Shown: piece after piece, positions 17,600 to 28,200 of the stretch
Numbering within the stretch: the stretch's first letter is position 1
Layout: each line of letters opens with the position of its first letter
NCBI GenBank assembly: GCA_966211765.1
Contig: CBIHOV010000020.1
Span: forward strand, 62,001 to 126,000
Length of the DNA: 64,000 nucleotides
From: Paraflavitalea sp966211765
GTDB lineage: Bacteria > Bacteroidota > Bacteroidia > Chitinophagales > Chitinophagaceae
Direction of reading: 5' to 3'
The notes under the pieces: model-generated
Told to the model about the DNA's origin: nothing
The model's database searches: none
What the model saw: only the letters and a program-made list of their open reading frames with translations
Program-made: the position numbers and the translations under genes

Positions 17600-17963
17600 G
17601 TTTTTGAAGTTTCTTCAAAAATTGTCTATTGATTGAATAGAGTAAGGAGCGTGAGACGTCAGCTTGGGCACAAATACCCAGCCGCACTGAGCTCACCCTG
17701 CATACTTGCCAGGTAACGGCAGGGCTGGATACATCCTTGTGACAGTGTGCTTTGAAGACAGGTTTAAACGTCGGGCTGCGAGCTAAAACAATCGCGGCTT
17801 ATTGCAGGGGCTGGACACCCAGCTCGCGGCTCACAACTTGTCCCGCCGCAACGGGAGCCTGAAGCTGTTTTTGTCTTCTTAGAATTTCATCGTATTTTCA
17901 ACGCCCGTTTGTGTTGCTGCTTGTTATATGTTTCAATTGATTATTGCCTAAAATACATTCCAT
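17600..17963. other. Divergent intergenic region with a GC-rich structured block
   Basis: This lies between the thr promoter and ppc. TTTTTGAAG and CTTCAAAAA form an inverted repeat at 17601-17621. From about 17640 to 17870 the GC content rises above the surroundings and helices are evident: GCT-T-GGG with CCCAGC (17662-17682), CCCTGC with GCAGGG around 17695-17725, and a 12-bp helix pairing 17773-17784 with 17821-17832 (two G-U pairs). CCCG/CGGG and a pyrimidine-rich stretch (GTTTTTGTCTTCTT) follow at 17841-17880. It could be a small RNA or a ppc leader. No protein-coding content is convincing. Confidence 0.45.
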
Positions 17964-20543
17964 ATGGACCACCAGTCGACGAGAGGACTGCAGCAATTCA
18001 AGAATTACGTTGGTATCAAATTCCAGCTTTACAACAGCCTTTTTACTTCGCTTCCCTTCCACCGCATTGAAAAGACAGGCATCCTGTTATCGCTGTTATT
18101 AAATAATTGTGAAGAAGGTTATAAGCATAAGCTAAGCCCTACACAGATCATCGAAGAGTTTTTCGAGAAACATACTATTTATCAGAAAGACCAGGACAAG
18201 TGCGATCTGTTGTTCCGCTTTATACAATATGTAGAAAGACAGGTAGTGTTGTTTGACGCCCTGGAAGATGCTTCTTTCCGGGAAGTGCAGGATATGAATG
18301 GGATCGGTACACTGAAGTACCTTGAATCGGAAGTGATACAGGAAGGAGCACAGGATAAGCTGGCCGAAAAGCTGAAGGACTTCTCTATCCGCATGGTGCT
18401 CACCGCCCACCCTACACAGTTCTATCCGGGCACTGTGCTTGGCATTATCAATGACCTTTCCAAGGCGCTGGCAGACAATAATGCGAGCCAGATCAATATG
18501 TACCTGCAGCAATTGGGCAAAACACCCTTTTTCAAAAAACAGAAGCCTACCCCTTTCGATGAGGCGATCAGCCTGGTATGGTACCTGGAAAACGTATTTT
18601 ACCCTGCTGCCGGACGGATCGTGAGCTTTCTGAAGAACCAGTTTCCCCAGGTGGTGCCTGACAATAACCCGATCATTACGATGGGTTTCTGGCCCGGCGG
18701 AGACAGGGATGGCAATCCATTCGTAACAGCCGATACAACGCTTAAAGTGGCTGATCTGCTACGTGGCAGCATCATCAAGTGCTATTACCTGGATGTACGC
18801 CGCCTGAAACGCCGCCTTACCTTCAAAGGGATCGATACCATATTGGCAGAACTGGAAAAGCAGTTGTACAACAATATTTTCATTCCGGGTCAACGTACGG
18901 CGCTTACCAAACAGGGCATACTGGACGAATTGTACAAGATCAGGGAAATACTGACTTACCAGCACAATGGCTTGTTCCAGCACCTGGTGGAAAACCTGAT
19001 CAACAAAATACAGGTATTTGGCCTTCACTTTGCCTCACTGGATGTAAGGCAGGACAGCTCGGTACACAATACAGTACTGGAAGCCATTGCCAGCAAGGAA
19101 AAGCTATTGCCTGAAAATTACACTTCGCTTTCTGAGCAGGAAAAGATCAAGACACTGACCAGTATCATCAGCACGGCCCATGCAGACCTTTATGAAGAAG
19201 GTGTTATCAAGGATACGCTGCAAAGTATAACAGCTATTAAGAATATACAAGAATACAACGGACCTGAAGGTTCGAACCGCTATATCATCAGCCAGTGCAA
19301 CAGCGCGCTGAACATCATGGAGGTGTTTGGCCTGTTCCTGTTGAGTGGCTGGACAAAAGACACGCTTGATATAGATATTGTGCCTCTTTTTGAAACTATT
19401 GACGACCTGGAAAAGGCGGCAGGCATCATGGAGTCGCTGTATAAGAATGAGGACTACCGCCAGCATCTTCAACGCCGTAATAAGCGCCAGACAATTATGC
19501 TGGGCTTTTCAGACGGAACAAAAGATGGTGGTTACCTGATGGCCAACTGGAGCATTTATAAAGCCAAAGAAGAGTTGACGAGCATATCGCGCAACTACGG
19601 TTTTGATGTAGTGTTCTTCGACGGCCGTGGTGGCCCTCCTGCACGCGGAGGCGGTAAAACGCATAAGTTCTATTCTTCCATGGGCAACAATATTTCCAAC
19701 AAAGAGATACAACTTACGATCCAGGGGCAAACGGTCAGCTCCAATTTTGGTACTGTGGATTCTGCCCAGTTCAATATTGAACAGTTGTTGAATGCAGGTA
19801 TCTCCAACTACGTTTTCTCTGCCAGGGAAAAAACCCTGCAACCGGATGACGAAGTGTTGCTTAAAGAGCTGGCTGATGAAAGCCTGAAGGCGTATACACA
19901 ACTTAAGAACAACCCTGATTTCCTAAACTACTTGTCGCATATCAGTCCGCTGAAGTTCTATAGTGAAACGAATATCGGCAGCCGGCCTGCAAAACGGGGG
20001 AGTTCTTCCAAACTATCACTGAAGGACCTTCGCGCTATTCCTTTTGTAGGCGCATGGAGCCAGCTGAAACAAAATGTAACGGGCTATTATGGTGTGGGCA
20101 TGGCATTGCAGGCCTTGGACAAAAGAGGCAAGCTGCCTGCTATTAAACATCTTTATAAAAACTCACAGTTCTTCAAGACACTGATCGACAATTGTGAGAT
20201 GGCGATGAAAAAATGCTTCTTCCCGCTTACGGAATACCTTTCTAATGATGCGCGCTATGGAGAGATCTGGAATATGATCTTCCAGGAGTATGAGCTCACG
20301 AAAAAGTATATCTTCCAACTGTCGGGAAATAATGAACTGATGTTTGATTACCCGGTGGAGCAATTGTCTATTCAAACACGTGAAAGGATCGTATTGCCGC
20401 TGACGACCATCCAGCAATATGCCATGACGAGGATACGGCAGCTGGAAGAGCAACAGGCGCCTGCTACTCATAAAGAGATCTTTGAGAAGCTGGTGATCCG
20501 CTGTTCATTCGGTATCATCAATGCCGGAAGGAATTCGGCTTAG
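17964..20543 (+). CDS. ppc: Phosphoenolpyruvate carboxylase
   Basis: An anaplerotic enzyme making oxaloacetate from PEP and bicarbonate, the carbon feed for the aspartate-derived pathways around it. The 859-residue protein has the catalytic histidine motif VLTAHPTQ (His about 149), GFWPGGDRDGNPFVT near 240-254, the glycine loop FFDGRGGPPARGGGKTH near 550-566, and SRPAKRGSSSKLSLKDLRAIPFVGAWSQ carrying the conserved Arg and Lys. The C-terminus ends in the allosteric-type asparagine region (FGIINAGRNSA). The ATG at 17964 is followed by recognisable family sequence within a few residues. Confidence 0.97.
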   Translation: MDHQSTRGLQQFKNYVGIKFQLYNSLFTSLPFHRIEKTGILLSLLLNNCEEGYKHKLSPTQIIEEFFEKHTIYQKDQDKCDLLFRFIQYVERQVVLFDALEDASFREVQDMNGIGTLKYLESEVIQEGAQDKLAEKLKDFSIRMVLTAHPTQFYPGTVLGIINDLSKALADNNASQINMYLQQLGKTPFFKKQKPTPFDEAISLVWYLENVFYPAAGRIVSFLKNQFPQVVPDNNPIITMGFWPGGDRDGNPFVTADTTLKVADLLRGSIIKCYYLDVRRLKRRLTFKGIDTILAELEKQLYNNIFIPGQRTALTKQGILDELYKIREILTYQHNGLFQHLVENLINKIQVFGLHFASLDVRQDSSVHNTVLEAIASKEKLLPENYTSLSEQEKIKTLTSIISTAHADLYEEGVIKDTLQSITAIKNIQEYNGPEGSNRYIISQCNSALNIMEVFGLFLLSGWTKDTLDIDIVPLFETIDDLEKAAGIMESLYKNEDYRQHLQRRNKRQTIMLGFSDGTKDGGYLMANWSIYKAKEELTSISRNYGFDVVFFDGRGGPPARGGGKTHKFYSSMGNNISNKEIQLTIQGQTVSSNFGTVDSAQFNIEQLLNAGISNYVFSAREKTLQPDDEVLLKELADESLKAYTQLKNNPDFLNYLSHISPLKFYSETNIGSRPAKRGSSSKLSLKDLRAIPFVGAWSQLKQNVTGYYGVGMALQALDKRGKLPAIKHLYKNSQFFKTLIDNCEMAMKKCFFPLTEYLSNDARYGEIWNMIFQEYELTKKYIFQLSGNNELMFDYPVEQLSIQTRERIVLPLTTIQQYAMTRIRQLEEQQAPATHKEIFEKLVIRCSFGIINAGRNSA

Positions 20544-20561
20544 GTAAATAGCTTACAATGA

Positions 20562-20606
20562 AAAGGGGCCGTCTTCTATGAAGAAGACGGCCCCTTTGTT
20601 TTATTC
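20562..20606 (+). terminator. Terminator after ppc
   Basis: A 15-bp perfect stem (20562-20576 with 20583-20597) with a 6-base loop is followed by TGTTTTATTC. Confidence 0.93.
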
Positions 20607-20620
20607 TTTGTGTCGTTCTT

Positions 20621-20652
20621 AAAAAAGCGAGACACCGGTCGCCCGGTGCCTC
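20621..20652 (-). terminator. Terminator after the amt-porin unit
   Basis: On the minus strand a 10-bp stem (one G-U pair; 20643-20652 with 20629-20638) closes a GCGA tetraloop and is followed by GCTTTTTT. It lies about 100 bases beyond the porin stop. Confidence 0.85.
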
Positions 20653-20754
20653 TCATTCTTAACAAAACAACACTAAACTCCTAAGTGACTGTAAACATGT
20701 ACCGGGGAAAACAAGTGATCGTTGATGATATTCCCACAGCTTGTGTTGATTTCC

Positions 20755-21834
20755 TTAAAAATGATAAGTAGCTGCCAGGATAAAGGAACCAGTTGACTTG
20801 GTACCTGTATTATCGTGTTTCAGGAAAATATTCTCACTGGCATTATCAAACCTGAACTCGGGTATAATGGTGAGGTTATCGATCTTGAAATTGGCTGATA
20901 AGGTAGGCGTGAAGATGGTGCCATCAAAACCCAATACGTTCTTATCATCATTGAGGTACTCACCACGGAATGTGAGACCAAACAAGGAACTGGGATCATA
21001 GTTGAGGTACACGGCTGCACCGTACCAGCTTTCAGAATCACCCCATTTGCCGGCTCCATCTTTGGAGGACCTGGACTGCCAGGTACCATTCACGCCAATG
21101 TTGAACTTAGTAGAGAGACCGAAAGTACCTACCACATCAAACTGTGTGAGGCGATCAGTATCGGTATATTTTCCTCCCTGGAAGTTCAAAAATCCTTTTA
21201 CTGAACCGTCTTTGGAAGCGGTAGACAACTGACCTATGAGCATTTTAGGCTCAGCGCTGGCGCTTTTGAAGTCGGTAGGATTGGTAACACCGACCATCAA
21301 GGCAGTGGAACCACCGAGGTTGATATCGGCTTTTAAACCAGTATGGAAGAAGGGACCGTAAGAGAACATATAGCTCATGCTATAGTTGCGGTTGAGGTAG
21401 GCATCTACGAGTTCATAACCTACGTGGGTACCGAAACTACCGAGGGTGAACTTGATCTTATCAGTGGGAGAATAGGTTACATACAATTGCTTTACAGCCA
21501 GTTGGGTGTTTTGGTCATTGTAAGAGAACTCTTCTGCCCTTTTACCGAAACCGAGGTCGGCCACCATGCCTACTTTCCCAATGGTGTGCTCCACTTTGAG
21601 GGAAGCCATGCCTAAAGCAAAAGTATTGTGGGTGTTGGTGAAGCTGGTCTTATTATTAAAATTGTTAAATAACGGATCAGTGTCGTCCTTTATAGTTGGG
21701 TTGGCAAAGTTGTACCTGTAGTAAACATCAGCAGAGCCGGAGATCACGAAATTGGACTTTTTAGTCGAGTCTTGCGAGAAAGCACACGTAGAGCAGGCCA
21801 TACCTATGGCCAGTACAGAGAATTTTCTTAACAT
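20755..21834 (-). CDS. Outer-membrane porin (OmpL/BBP2-like)
   Basis: A 359-residue predicted porin with a signal peptide (FSVLAIGMACSTCAFSQ). Beta-strand-rich repeats with aromatic girdles follow: SADVYYRYNF, LKVEHTIGKVGMVADLGFG, VKQLYVTYSPTDKIKFTLGSF. The C-terminal strand FILAATYHF ends in Phe. It resembles the putative beta-barrel porin-2 group. It starts 84 bases after amt and shares its downstream terminator, so it may admit ammonium or small nitrogen compounds across the outer membrane; that role is inferred only from position. Confidence 0.8.
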   Translation of the reverse strand: MLRKFSVLAIGMACSTCAFSQDSTKKSNFVISGSADVYYRYNFANPTIKDDTDPLFNNFNNKTSFTNTHNTFALGMASLKVEHTIGKVGMVADLGFGKRAEEFSYNDQNTQLAVKQLYVTYSPTDKIKFTLGSFGTHVGYELVDAYLNRNYSMSYMFSYGPFFHTGLKADINLGGSTALMVGVTNPTDFKSASAEPKMLIGQLSTASKDGSVKGFLNFQGGKYTDTDRLTQFDVVGTFGLSTKFNIGVNGTWQSRSSKDGAGKWGDSESWYGAAVYLNYDPSSLFGLTFRGEYLNDDKNVLGFDGTIFTPTLSANFKIDNLTIIPEFRFDNASENIFLKHDNTGTKSTGSFILAATYHF

Positions 21835-21918
21835 TGTTAAAGATTTTAAGTGTTAAAAGGAAAGGGTACGGCAGAATGAGCTTGTGTCAGAAGCTTATTT
21901 AAAGGCTGTACCTTTTTC

Positions 21919-23304
21919 TTAATGTCCGCTCTCCACTAATTTATCTTCCATTTTACCATTGTCATGCACGAGTAAAGTGCCTTGAAGGTATTTTTCGTTG
22001 TGCTGTGTAGCATCGAGCCCGAGCTCTTCTTCTTCAGAAGTTACACGCAGCGGCAGTATGAAGTTGATGAATTTGAAGATGATGAAAGACATGGTGAAGC
22101 TGAATACTACAGAGATGATCATGCCTTTGAACTGCGTCCACAGGAAACCTGAGTTACCCAGCCACAGACCATCAGCACCCAGACCGTTTACAGCTTTGGT
22201 AGCAAATACGCCTGTCAGCAGCATACCTACCATACCACCTACACCATGGCAGGGGAAAACGTCGAGTGTATCATCCAGCTTAGATTTTTGCTTGTAGTAA
22301 ACCACGATGTTGGATACCAGGGCAGCTATAACACCAATAGTGATACTTTGGGGGATAGCTACGAAACCAGCAGCCGGGGTAATGGCCACAAGACCTACCA
22401 CAGCACCGATACAGAAGCCCAGTACAGAAGGTTTTTTACCTCTTAATACATCAAAGAACATCCAGGACAGACCAGCTGCAGCAGCGGCAGTATTGGTAGT
22501 AAAGAAGGCAGAAACGGCCAGGCTGTTAGCGCCCAGTGCAGAACCTGCGTTGAAACCAAACCAACCGAACCAGAGCAAACCGGTACCGATCAATACATAA
22601 GGAATGTTGGCTGGAGGAATTTCTTTGTGCTCCATGTGAGATTTACGACGTTTCAGCACAAGTACGCCAGCGAGAGCTGCACAACCGGCAGAAATGTGTA
22701 CTACTGTACCACCGGCAAAGTCAAGAACACCCATTTTGAACAGGAATCCTTCAGAATGCCAGGTCCAGTGTGCCAGGGGGCAATACACCAGGAGGCTGAA
22801 AAGTGCAATAAACAGTATATAAGAAGTAAAGCGAATACGTTCAGCTACTGCGCCCACTACGAGACCAGGGGTTATGATGGCAAACATGAGCTGAAACACG
22901 GCAAACAATGATTTTGGAATGGTTCCCCAAGGTTCGCCTGAAGCTACACCCTTGAAGAACAGGTGTGTAGAAGGATTTCCGATCCATCCTCCCATTGATT
23001 CACCAAAGCTGAGGCTGAAACCTACCACGATCCACAGCACGCTTACCACACCAGCTGCAGCCACGCTCTTGATCATCGTAGAGATCACGTTTTTGCGGTG
23101 CACCATACCACCATAAAAGAAGGCAAGGCCGGGTGTCATTAAGAATACGAGGGCTGAAGCCACGAGCACCCAGGTGATGTCGGCATTGTTATAAACCCCT
23201 TTAGTGTCTACAAAGTCAGGAACGGCGGGGATGAAGATCGCGATGACCGCTACGGCTGCCAAAACGAGAAATGGCGCCACCTCCTTAAAGGTGATTTTTT
23301 TCAT
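21919..23304 (-). CDS. amt: Ammonium transporter (Amt family)
   Basis: An inner-membrane ammonium channel of 461 residues with 11-12 hydrophobic segments. Amt hallmarks are GLAFFYGGMVHRKNV, the ammonium-pore histidine region VLDFAGGTVVHISAGCAALAG, LWFGWFGFNAGSAL and the second pore-histidine motif FPCHGVGGMVGMLLTGVFA. The acidic C-terminal tail (TSEEEELGLDATQHNEKYL) corresponds to the regulatory tail that PII proteins contact in other bacteria, but no glnK/PII gene is adjacent. It belongs with gltBD upstream and a porin downstream. The upstream gap carries its own hairpins, so it is probably a separate transcript from gltBD. Confidence 0.96.
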   Translation of the reverse strand: MKKITFKEVAPFLVLAAVAVIAIFIPAVPDFVDTKGVYNNADITWVLVASALVFLMTPGLAFFYGGMVHRKNVISTMIKSVAAAGVVSVLWIVVGFSLSFGESMGGWIGNPSTHLFFKGVASGEPWGTIPKSLFAVFQLMFAIITPGLVVGAVAERIRFTSYILFIALFSLLVYCPLAHWTWHSEGFLFKMGVLDFAGGTVVHISAGCAALAGVLVLKRRKSHMEHKEIPPANIPYVLIGTGLLWFGWFGFNAGSALGANSLAVSAFFTTNTAAAAAGLSWMFFDVLRGKKPSVLGFCIGAVVGLVAITPAAGFVAIPQSITIGVIAALVSNIVVYYKQKSKLDDTLDVFPCHGVGGMVGMLLTGVFATKAVNGLGADGLWLGNSGFLWTQFKGMIISVVFSFTMSFIIFKFINFILPLRVTSEEEELGLDATQHNEKYLQGTLLVHDNGKMEDKLVESGH

Positions 23305-23495
23305 ACCAGTTGATTTTAGTTGTTAAATTAAGAATGTGTTAAATGTGTTGTTATGAATGTAAATTAGCATTTTTTTGCCTCTTTTTAACACTACCACACA
23401 TATGCATTTAATCATAATGTTGAGTATTTGCATAAGTTTTGTTCGTTGAAACAATTATCCCACCTCATTTATAGAGAATATCAAATATAGAAATA

Positions 23496-23521
23496 GAAAA
23501 AGCTGTCGTTTTTCGACAGCT
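23496..23521 (-). terminator. Terminator-like hairpin upstream of amt
   Basis: AGCTGTCG/CGACAGCT with an AAAAA loop is followed on the minus strand by TTTTTCTATTTC. It may end read-through from gltD or act on a short upstream transcript. Confidence 0.6.
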
Positions 23522-23652
23522 TCTAAAAAATAATTTTTTCAACATGGTAACTAAAATGGTTTTAGCTGTATTACTCCTTCCAGAATAACCATTTTATCAA
23601 TATGAAATTAGCACTATGCGTGTTTGTGCTCCCTAACGTGTATATATAACAC

Positions 23653-23684
23653 AAAAGCCACCCACCTTTCGGTGAATGGCTTTT
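23653..23684 (-). terminator. Hairpin terminator after gltD
   Basis: AAAAGCCA (23677-23684 on the minus strand) pairs with TGGCTTTT (23653-23660), with an inner CACC/GGTG helix. The T-run is short (TTTTGTG). Confidence 0.65.
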
Positions 23685-23704
23685 CAGCACTCTATATTGT
23701 TTTG

Positions 23705-25210
23705 TTAAACGGCCATAATGACATTCTGGTCTCTGCTTTCAAGCAGGGAAATGCCTCCACTCAGGAATTCATCCACTTTCCGGGCACATTCACGCCCTTC
23801 GCTGATGGCCCAGACGACCAGGCTTTGACCGCGGCGGATATCACCGGCGGCAAAGATCTTCTGGATATTGGTTTGATAAGCTTTTTCGGTAGCGCGTACA
23901 TTACCCCGCTCATCAAGCTCCACTCCTAACTCATTGATGAGTCCTTCGTGCTGGGGATGTACAAAGCCCATGGCCAGCAGGGCCAGCTCGCAAGGAAGAT
24001 CCCGCTCACTGCCAGCTACTTCTACAAACTGAGCCGGGCGGCCATCCTCCGTGATCTTCCATTCCAGGTCTACCACTTTCACCGCTTTCAGGTTGCCCTT
24101 TTCATCACCTACAAAGGATTTGGTGGCAATGGCCCAATGACGCTGCGCTCCTTCTTCATGGGAAGAAGATACTTTCAGTGTCATAGGATAAGTTGGCCAG
24201 GGCATAAAAGTTGTTCTGCCTTCGGGTGGTTTGGGCAGCAGCTCAAACTGGGTAACGGACAAAGCGCCGTGGCGATTGGAAGTACCCACACAGTCGCTGC
24301 CGGTATCACCACCACCAATCACTACCACGTTTTTATCAGTGGCAAAAATATCTTCGGAGAATATATTGCTTTCGATGGCTGCATTGGCCAGGGGATCCAG
24401 GCCTGCATTGCGTTTGTTTTGTTGTTTCAGGAAAGTCATGGCGTAATGAACACCTTTCAGTTCTCTTCCGGGAACGGGCAGGTCTCTTGGCACAGTAGAA
24501 CCACCAGACAATACAATAGCATGAAACTCACGCAGGAGGTCGTTGATACTAACATTCACACCTACATTGGCGTTGCATTTAAATGTAACGCCTTCTTCTT
24601 CCATCAATTTGATACGACGATCAATGACCCATTTTTCCAATTTGAAATCAGGGATACCATAACGAAGCAAACCACCTGGTGCATCGTCTCTTTCAAATAC
24701 TGTGACAGTATGACCAACATAATTGAGTTGGGCAGCGGCTGCCAAACCTGCCGGACCTGATCCTACTATGGCTATTTTCTTCCCACTACGCACATTTGGT
24801 TTGCGGGGTTTTACAAAACCTTTATCAAAGGCGATCTCTATGATATGCTTTTCAATTTCTTCAATCGCTACGGCTGGTTGATTGATGCCCAGCACACAGG
24901 CGCTTTCGCAAGGGGCGGGACAAATACGCCCGGTAAATTCAGGGAAGTTGTTGGTAGAAGTCAGGATGTCGTATGCTTCTTCCCAGCTTTTACGGTATAC
25001 TGCATCATTGAATTCAGGGATCACATTACCCAAAGGGCAACCATTGTGACAAAAAGGAACACCACAATTCATACAGCGGGAGCTCTGTTGGTTCAGCTTT
25101 TCATCGCTGAAGCGTTCTACAAATTCATTGTAGTTCTTCACCCTGTCCTGCACCGGCAATTTGCCGGGCAACTCTCTCGTAAACTCTAAAAAACCTGATG
25201 GCTTACCCAT
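23705..25210 (-). CDS. gltD: Glutamate synthase small subunit
   Basis: The NADPH-oxidising beta subunit of GOGAT, 501 residues. The N-terminal cysteine clusters for [4Fe-4S] centres are CMNCGVPFCHNGCPLGNVIP and CPAPCESACVLG. The FAD Rossmann motif is IAIVGSGPAGLAAAAQL near 147-163, and the NADPH site is VVVIGGGDTGSDCVGTSNRHGA. The C-terminal FAAGDIRRGQSLVVWAISEG motif binds FAD. It directly follows gltB with a 57-base gap and is surely cotranscribed. Confidence 0.97.
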   Translation of the reverse strand: MGKPSGFLEFTRELPGKLPVQDRVKNYNEFVERFSDEKLNQQSSRCMNCGVPFCHNGCPLGNVIPEFNDAVYRKSWEEAYDILTSTNNFPEFTGRICPAPCESACVLGINQPAVAIEEIEKHIIEIAFDKGFVKPRKPNVRSGKKIAIVGSGPAGLAAAAQLNYVGHTVTVFERDDAPGGLLRYGIPDFKLEKWVIDRRIKLMEEEGVTFKCNANVGVNVSINDLLREFHAIVLSGGSTVPRDLPVPGRELKGVHYAMTFLKQQNKRNAGLDPLANAAIESNIFSEDIFATDKNVVVIGGGDTGSDCVGTSNRHGALSVTQFELLPKPPEGRTTFMPWPTYPMTLKVSSSHEEGAQRHWAIATKSFVGDEKGNLKAVKVVDLEWKITEDGRPAQFVEVAGSERDLPCELALLAMGFVHPQHEGLINELGVELDERGNVRATEKAYQTNIQKIFAAGDIRRGQSLVVWAISEGRECARKVDEFLSGGISLLESRDQNVIMAV

Positions 25211-25267
25211 TGTTTGTTATAGTTTATTATTGTTAGTCTTAGTTGTTAATGTTTACTGATCACGGCA

Positions 25268-28200
25268 TTATTTGCCTATCTGTACAGACACTTTCTTTGC
25301 CTGCAGCACTTTCTTATAATCGGCCGGGAATACTTTCACAAAGTTCTTCAGCTGATTTTCAAAATCATCGAGCACAAACTTGGCTACTGTACTGGCTGTA
25401 TAAGCATAATGCTTCATGATCATGTCCTGCAGCAGTTTGGCATCTTCTGCATCTACCGGATCAAGGTCTACCATCTCGCGGTTACAACGTTCAGCAAACT
25501 GTGCTTTCACATCGTATATGTAAGCAATACCACCGCTCATACCGGCTGCAAAGTTGCGCCCGGTTTCGCCCAGTATTACTACAGTACCACCAGTCATGTA
25601 TTCACAACCATGATCTCCTGTTCCTTCTACCACTACCCTTGCGCCGGAATTACGTACGCAGAAACGTTCGCCTGCTTTACCGCGGATATATGATTCGCCG
25701 GAGGTAGCACCATAAAAGGCCACATTGCCAATGATGATGTTTTCTTCCGGTACATAGGAAGCCTGCTTGGGAGGATATATAATAAGCTTGGCTCCACTCA
25801 AACCTTTACCAAAATAGTCATTGGCATCTCCTTCAAGTTCCAGGGTAACACCACTGGTATTGAAAGCGCCAAAGCTTTGGCCTGCGGTACCAGTCAGGTT
25901 GAAGTGAATAGTATCATCGGGCAGGCCGGCTGCTTTGTATTTCTTGGTGATCTCGTTGGAAACAATGGTTCCCAGGGTCCTGTCGGTATTCTTCACCGCA
26001 AAGGAAGCTGCTACACGTTCCTGTTTTTCCAGGGCGGGCTGCGCTGCCTCGAGCAATTGCCAGTCAAGCACAGCGGCTAAGCCATGATCCTGTTCCTCCT
26101 GTTTGTAGAGGCCTGTATACAAGGAAGCAGGTTCTTTATAGAGAACAGGTGACAGATCGAGCTTGCTGTATTTCCAATGAGTGATATCATCTCTCATTTC
26201 GAGGGTATCAACCTGACCAATCATTTCATTGATGGTACGGAAACCAAGGTCGGCCATGATCTCACGCAGTTCCTGTGTAATGAACTTAAAGAAATTCACC
26301 ACATGATCAGCATTACCCGTGAAGCGTTTGCGCAACTCCGGATCCTGTGTGGCCACACCTACAGGGCAGGTATTGAGGTGACACTTACGCATCATGATAC
26401 AACCTTCTACTATCAGGGCAGCAGTAGCCACTCCCCACTCTTCAGCACCCAATAAGGTAGCAATGGCGATGTCCTTACCGGTTTTCATCTGACCATCGGC
26501 CTGCAGGGTAATACGGCTGCGGAGCTTATTTTTCACCAGGGTTTGATGTGCTTCGGCCAGCCCCAATTCCCAGGGTAAACCGGCATGTTTGATAGAGCTG
26601 ATGGGAGATGCACCTGTACCGCCATCAAAACCGGAAATGAGTACTACATCGGCTTTGGCTTTGGCCACACCGGCTGCAATGGTTCCTACTCCTGCTTTTG
26701 ATACCAGCTTAACGTTGATACGTGCGGCACGGTTAGCATTCTTCAGGTCAAATATCAATTGGGCTAAATCTTCAATAGAATAGATATCGTGGTGCGGGGG
26801 TGGCGATATTAAACCAACACCTGGAGTAGAGTGTCTTGTTTTACCAATCCAGTCATCTACTTTATGGCCGGGTAATTGACCGCCTTCGCCAGGTTTGGCG
26901 CCCTGTGCCATTTTGATCTGTAATTCATCGGCTTCAGTGAGGTAATGGGCGGTTACACCAAAGCGGGCAGAAGCCACCTGCTTGATAGCGCTGCGCATGG
27001 AATCGCCATTCTCCATTAACTCATATCTTCTTTCATCTTCACCACCTTCACCGGTATTGCTTTTACCGCCCAGGCGGTTCATAGCAATGGCCAGGGTAGT
27101 ATGCGCTTCCCAGGAGATAGATCCAAAGGACATGGCCCCTGTAGCAAATCTTTTATAAATAGCTTCGGCTGATTCTACTTCGTCAATAGAAATAGCAGGT
27201 CTGTTGCGTTTGAAACGGAATAAGCTTCTGAGTGTACAAGCTTTTTCGCCCTGCTCGTTGACTGTTTTGGTGTACTTCTTAAAGGTATTGTAATCACCCA
27301 TCCTGGTGGAATACTGCAACAGGTGAATGGTTTGTGGATTGAAGAGGTGGAACTCACCCTTTCTTTTCCATTGGTATACACCACCTACAGGCAAGCGATC
27401 TACCGGCACATCCTTGCGGCTGAAGGCAAATGTGTGCTTGGCGAGTGTTTCTTTGGCAATTTCATCGAGGCCCATTCCTTCAATACGGGAAGTAGCGCCG
27501 GTAAAATAATTATCAACTACATTTTTATTAAGACCGATGATCTCGAGAATTTGTGCACCCTGGTATGATTGCAGGGTAGAGATACCCATTTTAGAAAACA
27601 CTTTCAGCAAACCATCATTGACGGCTTTGATGTAATTCTTTTTCAGGTGATCTACATCGAGTGTAGTATCGAGCTTACCGGTGAGCTTCATATCGCGTAT
27701 GGAAGACAAAGCCAGGTAAGGGTTGATAGCAGTAGCACCGAAAGCGAGGAGGCAGGCAAAGTGATGCACTTCCCATATATCGCCTGCTTCTACTACGATA
27801 CCTACCTGTCCACGCAATCCTTTACGGATAAGGTGGTGGTGTACGGCAGCGGTAGCAAGGAGGGAGGGAATGGGTGCGTGATCAGAATCAATGGCCCTAT
27901 CCTGCAGGATCAATACTTCAAAGCCATCCTGTGCTGCATCGACTGCATATCGGCAAATGCGGTCCAGGGCCTTTTTCATGGAACCGGGTTTGCCGTCGGC
28001 CCTGAAATAACATTGCAGGGTTTTGGCCTGGAAGATACCGGTGTCTATACTACGAATGCTTTCGAGTTCATGATTGGAAAGAACCGGGTGCTTCAGCGCC
28101 ACGGTATGACAGCTCAGTGGATCTTCTTCGAGCAGGCTACCATTGTTACCCACGAAAGTAGCAAGGGACATGACCATGCGCTCGCGGATGGGATCAATGG

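Larger units (their letters stand above)
23305..23704. other. gltD-amt intergenic region with several inverted repeats
   Basis: No convincing gene. It contains a gltD-proximal hairpin (23653-23684), an inverted repeat AAAATGGTT/AACCATTTT (23553-23561 with 23587-23595), a second terminator-like hairpin (23501-23521) and an AT-rich stretch with repeated GTGTTAAATGTGTTG just before amt. A 26-codon minus-strand ORF (23545-23465) overlaps the second hairpin and is probably spurious. Confidence 0.5.

Noticed and set aside
17466..17696. A 76-codon minus-strand frame ending in the Thr-rich segment
   Set aside because: The part upstream of GTG 17552 lies before the predicted transcription start; the short leader is the simpler reading.
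19265..19285. GGTTCGAACC, resembling a tRNA T-loop
   Set aside because: It is in-frame coding sequence of ppc, and no acceptor or anticodon arms can be folded around it. No tRNA or rRNA gene was found in the window.
23465..23545. A 26-codon minus-strand ORF upstream of amt
   Set aside because: It contains a terminator-like hairpin and has no codon run or conservation signal; probably chance.
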